From an uncultured Victivallales bacterium (GTDB taxonomy: Bacteria; Verrucomicrobiota; Lentisphaeria; Victivallales; UBA1829): a DNA stretch of 64,000 nucleotides. The notes under the pieces were generated by a model. The model made no database searches. It worked only from the letters and a program-made list of their open reading frames with translations, and had not been told where the DNA came from. A program made the translations under genes and the position numbers. Of this stretch, positions 35,136-43,987 are shown piece after piece (within the stretch, counting starts at the first letter, position 1; the number at the start of each line of letters is the position of its first letter). The stretch is taken from assembly GCA_934661375.1 (NCBI GenBank), contig CAKUJH010000006.1, forward strand, positions 1 through 64,000. The letters run 5' to 3'.

Positions 35136-35837
35136 ATGTATGATGATTCGTCGTATGAAGTCCAGACAAGTTCCAACTCCCTGACTGCCTGTCTGCTCAA
35201 TGTCTACTGGTGGATGGCTTTCGCCCTGCTGATCAGTGCGACATCTGCTTATCTGGTCGGAACTTCGGAAGAAATGCTGAAACTTTTCATCAAAAATCCG
35301 CTGATGTGCTGGGTCGCGATTCTGGTGGAATTCGGACTGGTCATCGCCATTTCCGCAGGAATCAACAGAATGGCGGCGGCAACTGCGACAGCTCTGTTTA
35401 TTCTGTATGCCGCGGTCAACGGGCTGACTTTATCCTTTATATTCGCAGCGTATTCCACGGAAGCGATCGTAACGACCTTTGCGGTCACAGCCGGAACGTT
35501 CGGCGCGATGGCGGTGATCGGAACTGTCACGAAAAAAGATCTGACCAGTCTCGGCAATCTGTTTTTCATGGCGCTGCTCGGACTGATCATCGCCTCGGTG
35601 GTCAATCTGTTCTGCGCCAGCAGTACGCTTTACTGGATCTGCACCTACGCCGGCATACTGATTTTTGTCGGTCTGACCGCCTATGACGCCAACAAAATCA
35701 AAATGATGTATATTCAGGCAGGAACAGACGACCGGGAAACGGTTCGGAAAATTGCGGTCATCGGCGCCTTGGAGCTCTATCTGGACTTCGTCAACCTGTT
35801 CCTCTATCTGCTCAGCATTTTCGGACGCCGCCGCTGA
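35136..35837 (+). CDS. Bax inhibitor-1/YccA family membrane protein
   Basis: This 233-residue integral membrane protein has seven predicted helices in the BI-1/UPF0005 pattern, starting with LLNVYWWMAFALLISATSAY. It contains the family features YAAVNGLTLSFIF and, near the C-terminus, GLTAYDANKIKMMY followed by ALELYLDFVNLFLYLL. Bacterial members act as pH-regulated Ca2+ leak channels or modulate the FtsH protease. The start at 35136 was chosen because GGAGG lies eight bases upstream. It leads a five-gene run with gaps of only 3-19 bases. Confidence 0.9.
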   Translation: MYDDSSYEVQTSSNSLTACLLNVYWWMAFALLISATSAYLVGTSEEMLKLFIKNPLMCWVAILVEFGLVIAISAGINRMAAATATALFILYAAVNGLTLSFIFAAYSTEAIVTTFAVTAGTFGAMAVIGTVTKKDLTSLGNLFFMALLGLIIASVVNLFCASSTLYWICTYAGILIFVGLTAYDANKIKMMYIQAGTDDRETVRKIAVIGALELYLDFVNLFLYLLSIFGRRR

Positions 35838-35856
35838 ACCGGACGGGGAGGTTGGC

Positions 35857-38094
35857 ATGATGAAGAAAAAAATTACTGCTGATCCGGCATTGACGGCTCT
35901 CTTTGCCGGAAAAACCGCCGATCCTCATGCCGTGCTGGGAATGCACACGGTCCGGAACGCTGTGATCATCCGGGTTTATGACCCCGCGGCGGAAACTGTG
36001 TTCATCCGGGCTGACGAAAAATCCCTGTCCATGAAAAAAACACACCCGGAAGGTCTGTTCGAGCTTTCTTTCCCCGGACGCAAAAAGCATTTTGACTATG
36101 CCGTGGAAAAACATTTTGCCGACGGCAGCACGTTTGTTTCGGAAGACCCGTACCACTTCATGCCGGGGGTGGGCGAAATGGATCTGTATCTGTTCAATGA
36201 AGGGGAACATCATCAGATTTACGACGTGCTGGGCGCACATATCCGGAAAATGGGCGAAGTGGAAGGTGTCCTATTCGCAGTCTGGGCACCCAATGCCCAG
36301 CGTGTTTCCGTTGTCGGAGACTTCAACTGCTGGGACGGACGGCGGCACATGATGCGCCGCATGGGGTCGTCCGGAGTATGGGAACTTTTCATTCCTTCGC
36401 TGCAGGCGGGAGACCTCTATAAATATGAAATACTGACTTCCACCGGCGCACTGGCGGTCAAGCTCGACCCCTATGCCCAATGGACGGAACTGCGGCCCGG
36501 CAATGCCGGACGGATTCCGCAGGCTCAGCCGTTTGAATGGCACGATTCCGAATGGATGGAAAAACGGAAACAGCTGAACATTCTGGAACAGCCGGTTTCC
36601 ATTTATGAAGTCCACCTGGGTTCGTGGGGCGGACCGGGACTGCCGCCGCGGAAGAAAATCAAAGGAGCCGACGGCAAGGAAACGGAAGAATTCCCCAATT
36701 ACCGCGAACTGGCGGAATCACTGGCTGCCTACGTCCGGAAAATGGGATACACCCATGTGGAACTGCTGCCGGTCTGCGAACATCCGCTGGATCAGTCCTG
36801 GGGATATCAAGTCACGGGATTTTATGCGCCGACCGCCCGGTACGGCACACCGGAAGATTTTGCTTATTTCGTCGATGTCATGCACCAAAACGGCATTGGC
36901 GTCATTCTGGACTGGGTTCCGGCGCATTTCCCGAAAGACGCTTTCTCGCTGGGACGTTTCGACGGCACGGCATTGTATGAACATGCGGACCCGCGTCAGG
37001 GCGAACAGCTGGACTGGGGAACGTATGTATTCAATTTCGGACGCAATGAAGTCCGCAATTTTCTGATCGGCAGCGCGCTCTGCTGGCTGAAAAAATACCA
37101 TGCGGACGGTCTCCGCGTGGATGCCGTGGCGTCGATGCTGTATCTGAATTATTCGCGCAAAGAAGGGGAATGGATTCCGAACAGATACGGCGGCAATGAA
37201 AATCTGGAAGCCATAGCGTTTCTGCGCCGTCTGAACGAACTGGCGCATGAACTGTTCCCCGGCATTATGATGGTGGCGGAAGAATCGACTTCCTGGCCGG
37301 GGGTGTCACGCCCCGTTTACCTGGGCGGACTCGGTTTCACCTTCAAATGGAATATGGGCTGGATGCACGACATGCTGGATTATTATTCGCTGGATCCGGT
37401 GTACCGCAGTTATCATCACTCACAGCTGACTTTCTCGCTGCTGTATGCGTTCACGGAAAATTTCGTTCTGCCGCTGAGTCATGACGAAGTGGTGCACGGA
37501 AAAAAATCCCTGCTCAACCGTATGCCGGGCGATTACGAACAGAAATTCGCCAATCTCCGCGCATTTTTTGCCGGCATGATGACGCATCCCGGAAAAAAAC
37601 TGCTGTTCATGGGCGGTGAATTTGCCCAATGGATCGAATGGAACTGTATGCAGCCGCTGGACTGGAATCTGCTGGAATATCCCCGCCATGAAGAAATGCA
37701 GCGGCTCAGCGCGGAACTGAATCAGTTCTACCGGAACGAACCCTGCCTGTGGGAAGATGATTTCACCGGAAACGGATTCCAATGGATTGACGGCGGAGAC
37801 TGCCAGCAATCCGTGATTTCCTACATCCGCTGGAACAAGGACCATTCCGATGCACTGGTGGCAGTGCTGAATCTGACTCCGGTTGTCCGCGACAATTTCA
37901 CGATGGGCGTCCCCTTCCCCGGCAAATGGCGCGAAGTGTTCAACACTGATGAACGCCGTTTCGGCGGCACGGGTCTGCTGAACTCGGAACCCATGCAGAC
38001 GGAACCGGGGCTGTTCCATGGTCAGCCGCAGCACATCACACTGCGGCTCCCCTGGCTGGGGGCGGTATTCCTCAAACCAGCCGGAAAGAACTGA
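35857..38094 (+). CDS. glgB: 1,4-alpha-glucan branching enzyme
   Basis: This 745-residue GH13 enzyme adds alpha-1,6 branches to glycogen. An N-terminal beta-sandwich (about 1-115) precedes a CBM48 module (FAVWAPNAQRVSVVGDFNCW). The catalytic barrel carries HVELLPVCEHPLDQSWGYQ, the nucleophile Asp422 in GLRVDAVASM, acid/base Glu475 in VAEEST and Asp543 in LSHDEVVHGK. A C-terminal beta-domain closes the protein. The length is normal for bacterial GlgB. It is the only glycogen gene in the window. GGGGAGG precedes the ATG at 35857. Confidence 0.95.
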   Translation: MMKKKITADPALTALFAGKTADPHAVLGMHTVRNAVIIRVYDPAAETVFIRADEKSLSMKKTHPEGLFELSFPGRKKHFDYAVEKHFADGSTFVSEDPYHFMPGVGEMDLYLFNEGEHHQIYDVLGAHIRKMGEVEGVLFAVWAPNAQRVSVVGDFNCWDGRRHMMRRMGSSGVWELFIPSLQAGDLYKYEILTSTGALAVKLDPYAQWTELRPGNAGRIPQAQPFEWHDSEWMEKRKQLNILEQPVSIYEVHLGSWGGPGLPPRKKIKGADGKETEEFPNYRELAESLAAYVRKMGYTHVELLPVCEHPLDQSWGYQVTGFYAPTARYGTPEDFAYFVDVMHQNGIGVILDWVPAHFPKDAFSLGRFDGTALYEHADPRQGEQLDWGTYVFNFGRNEVRNFLIGSALCWLKKYHADGLRVDAVASMLYLNYSRKEGEWIPNRYGGNENLEAIAFLRRLNELAHELFPGIMMVAEESTSWPGVSRPVYLGGLGFTFKWNMGWMHDMLDYYSLDPVYRSYHHSQLTFSLLYAFTENFVLPLSHDEVVHGKKSLLNRMPGDYEQKFANLRAFFAGMMTHPGKKLLFMGGEFAQWIEWNCMQPLDWNLLEYPRHEEMQRLSAELNQFYRNEPCLWEDDFTGNGFQWIDGGDCQQSVISYIRWNKDHSDALVAVLNLTPVVRDNFTMGVPFPGKWREVFNTDERRFGGTGLLNSEPMQTEPGLFHGQPQHITLRLPWLGAVFLKPAGKN

Positions 38095-38097
38095 ACG

Positions 38098-39204
38098 TTG
38101 AATTCTCCTCTGCAACGGCGTCCCTGGCAGAACCTTTACATTCATGTGCCGTTCTGTCATGGTAAATGCGACTACTGCGCCTTCTATTCTGAAGGAAACG
38201 CGGAAGGTCTCATGCGTCCCTGGCTGGACAAACTGAAACGGGAACTGGAACAGCTTGCCGGAACAGCGGTTCGCACCGTTTATCTGGGCGGCGGCACTCC
38301 GACTTTACTGAATGTGGAAATGCTGGCGGAACTGTTCGGCGTTCTGGAAAAATTCCTGCCGTCTGCGGACATTCCGGAAATTTCCATCGAATGCAATCCG
38401 GAAAGTCTGACGGATGAAAAAGCGGCGGTTCTGAGACAGCATGTCAACCGGGTCAGTCTGGGCATTCAGAGTTTCGACCCGGAACTGCGCAGAAGAATCG
38501 GACGGCATGGCGATCCGGCAAAAATACCCGCGGCATTCGAACTGCTTCGCCGGCACGGTCTGCGCAATCTGGGATGCGATCTGATTTACGGTCTGCCTGG
38601 ACAGACCGCCGCAGAATGGGAAAAAGAACTGTCCGGTGCGCTGTCGCTGGGCATCACGCATCTTTCCGCATATTCGTTGAGTGTGGAAGAAGGAACGCCG
38701 CTGCAGAAACGTTATACCCCCGATCCCGAAGCGGAAAACCGCAATGCGGAATTGGAAGTGCATACCCGGACAATCCTGAAGGAAGCAGGACTGCACCGAT
38801 ATGAGATTTCCAATTATGCCCTGCCGGGATTTGAATGCCGCCACAACCAGAATATCTGGCACGGCGAAACGTATCTGGGGCTGGGACCCGCCGCCTGCTC
38901 GTTCGACGGCAAAGACCGCTTCACGCAAGTATCCTCCATACAGGACTGGCTGAACGGCGCAGCTCCGGAGATGGACCGGATTCCCGATCCGGAACGCCGG
39001 GCGGAGATGCTGATCATGGGACTGCGGACAGTTCGCGGCTGGGCGGACGGCGAATTCGAACGGGTTGCGGGAATCGGTCCGGAAGCGGTGAATCCGGCAG
39101 GAATCGCCGAACTCCGGAAAAACGGATTTCTGCGGAAAGACGTCTTTGCCCTGACCGGACACGGACTTGATTTCTGGAACGACGCCGCCATGGCTTTATT
39201 ATGA
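38098..39204 (+). CDS. hemW: Radical SAM protein HemW (coproporphyrinogen III oxidase-like)
   Basis: This 368-residue radical SAM protein has the cluster motif CHGKCDYC at about 20-27 (C-x3-C-x2-C). It is followed by VYLGGGTPTLL, SIECNPESL, VSLGIQSFDPELRR and GCDLIYGLPGQT, the diagnostic order of HemN/HemW proteins. The extra N-terminal cysteine typical of true HemN is absent and the C-terminal domain is the short HemW type, so heme insertion or chaperoning is more likely than CPO activity. Translation appears to start at TTG (38098), three bases after glgB, with GGAAAG upstream and no suitable ATG nearby. Confidence 0.9.
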   Translation: MNSPLQRRPWQNLYIHVPFCHGKCDYCAFYSEGNAEGLMRPWLDKLKRELEQLAGTAVRTVYLGGGTPTLLNVEMLAELFGVLEKFLPSADIPEISIECNPESLTDEKAAVLRQHVNRVSLGIQSFDPELRRRIGRHGDPAKIPAAFELLRRHGLRNLGCDLIYGLPGQTAAEWEKELSGALSLGITHLSAYSLSVEEGTPLQKRYTPDPEAENRNAELEVHTRTILKEAGLHRYEISNYALPGFECRHNQNIWHGETYLGLGPAACSFDGKDRFTQVSSIQDWLNGAAPEMDRIPDPERRAEMLIMGLRTVRGWADGEFERVAGIGPEAVNPAGIAELRKNGFLRKDVFALTGHGLDFWNDAAMALL

Positions 39205-39211
39205 GGTATTT

Positions 39212-39703
39212 ATGAGCAAACGCAACGAATGGCTGGTCATGCCGCCCGAAGAACTGCTGAAAGAATGCGTTCAGGAATTCCGGAAAGCCCGCGGACACGG
39301 CGGACAGAAAGTCAACAAGACTTCGTCCGCAGTTCGGCTGACGCACCGGGAAACAGGACTGGATGTTACAGCCGACGCCAGCCGCAGCCAGAAGGAAAAC
39401 CGTCTTCATGCCGTCAGCAAACTGCGGCAGCGGATGACCTTGGAACTGCGGGAAGAGTTCTCGCCGGACAATGGTTTTGAACTGCTGCCGGAACCTTCTC
39501 TGCGCAATCCGAAACGTCTGCTCTGGGAAGCAGTCGTGCTGGATTGTCTGTCCTCGGTCGGATGGGAACCGAAAGCTGCCGCACGGCTTCTGAACGTGCC
39601 GCTTTCGCGTCTGACCCGTATATTGCATCAGTCGCCCGATCTGTGGCAGATATTGAACCGCAGCCGGGAAAAAGCGGGTCTGCACCCGTGGAAAGGAAAT
39701 TGA
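39212..39703 (+). CDS. Release-factor-like protein with GGQ motif (RF-1 domain)
   Basis: This 163-residue protein is a stand-alone peptidyl-tRNA hydrolysis domain of the RF-1/ArfB class. The catalytic GHGGQKVNKTSSAVRLTH stretch lies at about 32-49, and ASRSQKENRLHAV follows. It lacks the stop-codon-recognition domain. Instead of the basic ArfB tail it has a predicted helical C-terminal region (about 105-163) ending in KAGLHPWKGN. It may rescue stalled ribosomes or act on another ester. GAGG in the overlap with hemW's stop serves as ribosome-binding site. Confidence 0.85.
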   Translation: MSKRNEWLVMPPEELLKECVQEFRKARGHGGQKVNKTSSAVRLTHRETGLDVTADASRSQKENRLHAVSKLRQRMTLELREEFSPDNGFELLPEPSLRNPKRLLWEAVVLDCLSSVGWEPKAAARLLNVPLSRLTRILHQSPDLWQILNRSREKAGLHPWKGN

Positions 39704-39709
39704 ATTGAT

Positions 39710-41299
39710 ATGAAAATCTCCATTGAAAAACTTGCACTGTCCGCAGAAAAACTGCCGGCGTCCATCGACCGGGAACTGCATGAATACATCGCATCCTATT
39801 GCGGAGTCAAAACCTCCGACATACTGGATTATGCCATCACCCGGCGCAGCATTGACGCGCGGAAACAGCCGGACGTGAAGCTGGTCTATTCGCTGACCGC
39901 GGACCTGAAAGACTCCGCCCGTCCGAAGCGTTCCCTGGAACCAGCCGCACCGGACATGCCGTTCGACATGCCGTCGTTTTCCTATGCTGAGCCGCCGCTG
40001 CATCCGGTGATTGTGGGAGCAGGTCCCGCCGGGCTTTTCTGCGCTCTCATCCTGGCAATGGCAGGCTGCAAACCCGTCATTCTGGACCGGGGACGGGATG
40101 TCGGCAGGAGAAAAAATGACATTGACCGTTTTCTTCAGACCCGTGAACTGAATGAAGAAAGCAATCTGCTGTTCGGTGAAGGCGGTGCGGGAACCTGGTC
40201 GGATGGAAAACTGTTCACCCGGATCCGGGATCCGCGGATTCGTTTTGTGCTGCGCGAAATGATTGCGGCGGGCGCGCCGGAAGGCATTGCCTATTACAGT
40301 CATCCGCATGTCGGTTCGGATCTTCTGCCGCAGGTGATTGCCGGTCTGCGGGAAAAAATCATCTCGCTGGGCGGCATCTTCCGCTGGAATACCAGAGCGG
40401 AAGGACTGCTGGTCCGGGACGGAATCTGCCGGGGAGTCAGGCTGGCAGACGGAGAAAATCTGGAAGCGCCGCTGGTGGTGAATGCCTGCGGACACAGCGC
40501 ACGGGAATTCATTCTGTCGGTGATCGACGCCGGGGCGGCATACCGCATGAAAGGTTTTCAGATCGGCTGCCGGATTGAGCATCCGCAGGATTTCATCAAC
40601 TGGTTTCAGTTCGGCATTCAGGAAACACTGCCGGCTCTGGGCAGTGCGGAATACAATCTGGTTTCCCGGCCTTCACCCGACGGACGCACCGGCGGAGCCA
40701 CTACGTTCTGCATGTGTCCCGGCGGCGAAGTGATTCCCGCAACACCGGTACGCAACCGTCTCTGCACCAACGGCATGAGCAATTCCGCACGATCCGGCAG
40801 ATTCGCCAACGCCGCCATTGTAACCAATATCGAACCGGATACTTTTTCCTCGCCGCAGGAAGCCTATGCGTTCCTGGACCGGCTGGAACAGAAAATGTTT
40901 GAGGCGGGCGGCGGCGATTATACCTGTCCCGCGCAGAAAGCCTCGGATTTCCTCCGGGGCAATACCGGACGTCTGCCCAGACACAGTTCCTGGCCGTTCG
41001 GGTTGAAGGAAGCCAGAGTGGATGCCCTGCTGCCGGAAACGGTCAGCCGCACAATCCGGCGCGCGCTGATTCATTTCGACCGGGTTGCGCCGGGATATGT
41101 CCGTTACGGAACGCTGCTGGGCGCGGAAACCAGAGTTTCCAGCCCGGTTCGTTTTGAACGGGATGATATATCGCGTGAAAGTTCGCTCTGCAATCTTTAT
41201 CCCGCGGGCGAAGGCGCAGGATTGGCGGGCGGCATCACCTCTTCCGCCATCGACGGTATTCTGACGGCGGAAGCCATTCTGAAAAAACATGCAAAATGA
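39710..41299 (+). CDS. COG2509-type FAD-dependent dehydrogenase
   Basis: This 529-residue flavoprotein has an N-terminal alpha/beta region (1-85) found in this family before the FAD motif HPVIVGAGPAGLFCALIL at about 102-119. It continues with LLFGEGGAGTWSDGKL, the long barrel-like middle, and near the end LYPAGEGAGLAGGITSSA, a strong family signature. Members are conserved but uncharacterised cytoplasmic dehydrogenases, sometimes linked to redox-active cofactors. It ends the operon that begins at the Bax-inhibitor gene; the gap to the release-factor-like gene is six bases. Confidence 0.88.
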   Translation: MKISIEKLALSAEKLPASIDRELHEYIASYCGVKTSDILDYAITRRSIDARKQPDVKLVYSLTADLKDSARPKRSLEPAAPDMPFDMPSFSYAEPPLHPVIVGAGPAGLFCALILAMAGCKPVILDRGRDVGRRKNDIDRFLQTRELNEESNLLFGEGGAGTWSDGKLFTRIRDPRIRFVLREMIAAGAPEGIAYYSHPHVGSDLLPQVIAGLREKIISLGGIFRWNTRAEGLLVRDGICRGVRLADGENLEAPLVVNACGHSAREFILSVIDAGAAYRMKGFQIGCRIEHPQDFINWFQFGIQETLPALGSAEYNLVSRPSPDGRTGGATTFCMCPGGEVIPATPVRNRLCTNGMSNSARSGRFANAAIVTNIEPDTFSSPQEAYAFLDRLEQKMFEAGGGDYTCPAQKASDFLRGNTGRLPRHSSWPFGLKEARVDALLPETVSRTIRRALIHFDRVAPGYVRYGTLLGAETRVSSPVRFERDDISRESSLCNLYPAGEGAGLAGGITSSAIDGILTAEAILKKHAK

Positions 41300-41333
41300 C
41301 GGATGCGGCGCGGAGTTGCTTCCTGCAGGAACT

Positions 41334-41376
41334 TACATTTTTGTAATTCCATTTTTCTTGAACCCTACATTTTTGT
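41334..41376 (+). repeat. Two 11-bp direct repeats, possible enhancer sites
   Basis: TACATTTTTGT occurs at 41334-41344 and 41366-41376, 32 bases apart (about three helical turns). Flanks extend the match to about 16 of 19. The first copy is also an inverted repeat, TTACA-TTTT-TGTAA. They lie 46-88 bases upstream of a sigma-54-like promoter. Confidence 0.55.
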
Positions 41377-41421
41377 CAGTCCCGGCAGCAGCCCTGCCGT
41401 AAAACAGACAGTTTGAAAAAC

Positions 41422-41437
41422 TGGCATGAAAAATGCT
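41422..41437 (+). promoter_or_regulatory. Sigma-54-like promoter upstream of the purF-like gene
   Basis: TGGCATG-AAAA-ATGCT keeps the invariant GG-N10-GC spacing of -24/-12 promoters and matches TGGCACG-N4-TTGCA at most positions. No -10 TATATT box is present, unlike most other promoters in this window. The start site would be near 41448. Confidence 0.5.
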
Positions 41438-41476
41438 TGCAAAGCTGTGTCGGAACAACAGCAAACGGAGAATCTG

Positions 41477-43258
41477 ATGTCGGATGAGATAAAACATGAA
41501 TGCGGCGTAGCACTGCTGCGTCTTCGCAAAGACATACCCTACTATCAGCAGAAATACGGGACGTGCTTCTACGGGTATCACAAACTGTCCCTGCTGCTGG
41601 AAAAACAGCACAACCGCGGACAGGACGGAGCCGGCATAGCCGCGCTGGGTTTGAATGTGGAGCCGGGGAATCCGTATTATCAGCTGGAAAAATCCAATTG
41701 TGAACTGTCGCTGGCGGATCTGCTGGAACGGATCGGACGTCAGATTCAGGATGCCATCGACCGCCGTCCCGTTCCGGAAAAAATCACGGCATCTCTGGAA
41801 TATCCGTTCTGTTCGGAACTTTATCTGGGACATCTCCGCTATGGGACATTCGGACGCCGCGCTCTCTCGGCATGTCATCCGTTTGTCCGGGAAAGCTCCT
41901 GCCGCCGGCATACGCTGCTGCTCGCCGGCAATTTCAATCTGACCAATACCGAAGCCATTTTCCGGGAACTGGTGAACTCCGGACATCATCCCTGCGGCAG
42001 ACAGGACAGTCAGCTGCTTCTGCTGCAGCTCTGTCATTATCTGGAAAAACAGCTGGCAGGACAGTCCGACGAAAATGCGTCTCCGGATATTTTCCAGATT
42101 CTGCGCGAAACGGCGCCCCGCTGGGACGGCGGCTACACCATCTGCGGAATGCTGGGCAATGGTGATGCATTCGCCCTGCGCGATGCAGCCGGAATCCGCC
42201 CCGGATATTATTATGTGGATGACGAAATTGCCGTAGTCGCCTCGGAACGCCCCGCCATTCAGACGGCATTCAATCTGACCACGGAGCAGGTTCGTGAACT
42301 GCCGCCGGGACATGCGCTGACCATTTCCCGACAGGGCGAAGTCCGGCTCGAACGCATCCTGCCGGAAGTGCCGCCCAAACGCTGTGTCTTCGAACGGATT
42401 TATTTCTCCCGCGGCAACGATGCCGACATCCACAATGAACGCATCCGTCTGGGACGTCTGCTCACCCCTTCAATCCTCAAAGCTGTGGACAATGATCTGG
42501 AAAACACGGTGTTTTCCTACATTCCGAATACAGCGCAGCTGAGTTTTCACGGTCTGCTGGAAGAACTGGACGACCGCTGCGGCGCACGGCATGTACGTTT
42601 TTCCCAGATTGCGGTCAAGGATGCCAAATTCCGGACGTTCATCACCGACGCCGCTCAGCGCAAAGATCTTTTCCCGCATGTCTACGATGTAACTTACGGG
42701 GTAATCCGCACAGGACAGGACAATCTGGTTGTACTGGACGATTCCATTGTCCGCGGCAATACCATGCGCAATGCCATTCTGCCGATTCTGGATCGTCTCG
42801 GTCCGAAAAAAATTGTAGTGGCATCCGCCGCTCCCCCGATCTGCTATCCGGACTGCTACGGCATTGATATGGCAACATTCGGAGAACTGGTCGCATTCGA
42901 AGCGCTGGTCTCCCTGCTCCATAAGCACGGCGAAGAGAATCTGCTGCATCAGGCGGCGGAACTGGCCCGGCAGGATTTGAAAAAACCGGACAGAGAAATG
43001 CTCAACCGGGTACAGCCCCTCTACCGGAATTTTTCGTTTGAAGAACTCTGCCAGGAAATCGGTCTGCTGCTCAAGCCGGCACATCTGAATGCGGAACTGG
43101 AAGTGGTTTTCCAGACCGTGGACAATGTGCATACCGCCTGTCCGGAACATCGCGGCGACTGGTATTTCACCGGGGATTATCCCACCCTCGGCGGCAACCG
43201 GGTCGTCAACCGCGCTCTGGTCAATTTTGTCGACGGCATTCAGGCGCGCGCCTATTGA
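41477..43258 (+). CDS. purF: Amidophosphoribosyltransferase (glutamine PRPP amidotransferase), long form
   Basis: The 593-residue protein should make phosphoribosylamine from PRPP and glutamine, the first step of purine synthesis. The N-terminal Ntn glutaminase has Cys9 after a short propeptide (KHECGVALL), QHNRGQDGAGIA and LGHLRYGTFG. The phosphoribosyltransferase half has the PRPP loop LVVLDDSIVRGNTMR. It is about 90-120 residues longer than E. coli PurF, mainly in inserts and at the C-terminus. The ATG at 41477 follows CGGAG. Its apparent sigma-54-type promoter with paired upstream repeats would be unusual for a purine gene and may link expression to nitrogen status. Confidence 0.88.
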   Translation: MSDEIKHECGVALLRLRKDIPYYQQKYGTCFYGYHKLSLLLEKQHNRGQDGAGIAALGLNVEPGNPYYQLEKSNCELSLADLLERIGRQIQDAIDRRPVPEKITASLEYPFCSELYLGHLRYGTFGRRALSACHPFVRESSCRRHTLLLAGNFNLTNTEAIFRELVNSGHHPCGRQDSQLLLLQLCHYLEKQLAGQSDENASPDIFQILRETAPRWDGGYTICGMLGNGDAFALRDAAGIRPGYYYVDDEIAVVASERPAIQTAFNLTTEQVRELPPGHALTISRQGEVRLERILPEVPPKRCVFERIYFSRGNDADIHNERIRLGRLLTPSILKAVDNDLENTVFSYIPNTAQLSFHGLLEELDDRCGARHVRFSQIAVKDAKFRTFITDAAQRKDLFPHVYDVTYGVIRTGQDNLVVLDDSIVRGNTMRNAILPILDRLGPKKIVVASAAPPICYPDCYGIDMATFGELVAFEALVSLLHKHGEENLLHQAAELARQDLKKPDREMLNRVQPLYRNFSFEELCQEIGLLLKPAHLNAELEVVFQTVDNVHTACPEHRGDWYFTGDYPTLGGNRVVNRALVNFVDGIQARAY

Positions 43259-43283
43259 AATTCCGGTTTGTCTGTGCTATATT
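43255..43283 (+). promoter_or_regulatory. Promoter of the Nudix gene
   Basis: TTGAAA (43255-43260), 17-base spacer, TATATT (43278-43283). The -35 box overlaps the stop codon of the preceding gene. Confidence 0.7.
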
Positions 43284-43317
43284 TCCGGTTCGGGACACTT
43301 GAAAGGAATGCGCAGAG

Positions 43318-43878
43318 ATGAATGAAATAAACTGGAAAACATTGTCCGGCAAATATTTGCACCGGGATCCGTGGCTGACGGTTCGGCAGGACTGTCTGGA
43401 ACTGCCGGACGGACGAATTATTCCGAACTACTATATTCTGGAATATCCGGAATGGGTCAATGTGATTGCCGTAACGCCGGATCAGCAGTTGATTATGGAA
43501 CGGCAATACCGTCCGGGGCTGGGCGCATACGCCTTTGAACTCTGCGCGGGAACTGTGGAAAAAACGGATGCGTCCGTGCTGGAGGCGGCGCGCCGCGAAC
43601 TGCTGGAGGAAACCGGATTCGGCGGCGGAGAATGGAGTGAATTTCTGGTGCTGTCGCCCAACCCGTCCAGCCACAACAATCTGGCACATACCTTTCTGGC
43701 GCGGAATGTGGTTCACATGCAGCAGCCGCACCTGGATGCCAGCGAGGACATTCAAGTGTTTCTGATGCCGGAAGACGAGGTGTTCACCCTGCTGGAACAG
43801 GGAAAAATCGTGTCCGGACCGATGGTCGCCGCCCTGTGGAAATACCGGCTGTTCCGCCGGGAAAACCGTTTTTCCTGA
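43318..43878 (+). CDS. Nudix hydrolase (ADP-ribose pyrophosphatase-like)
   Basis: This 186-residue protein has a complete Nudix box at about 78-101, GTVEKTDASVLEAARREL followed by LEETGF, fitting G-x5-E-x7-REU-x-EE-x-G-U. The preceding strand IMERQYRPGLGAYAFELCAG is typical of the NudF/ADP-ribose pyrophosphatase branch. It should split a nucleoside diphosphate linked to another group. It has its own promoter 35 bases upstream, GAAAGGA before the ATG, and no partner genes in the same transcript are obvious. Confidence 0.9.
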   Translation: MNEINWKTLSGKYLHRDPWLTVRQDCLELPDGRIIPNYYILEYPEWVNVIAVTPDQQLIMERQYRPGLGAYAFELCAGTVEKTDASVLEAARRELLEETGFGGGEWSEFLVLSPNPSSHNNLAHTFLARNVVHMQQPHLDASEDIQVFLMPEDEVFTLLEQGKIVSGPMVAALWKYRLFRRENRFS

Positions 43879-43987
43879 GAGTTTTTTCAAAATATCATCA
43901 AAACGGCTCTGGAAAAAATCTCTAACTGTGTTATATTTCGCGGTTAAGAAAATGACAGAAGAATTTATTTCATAAAAACAGGAGAAC

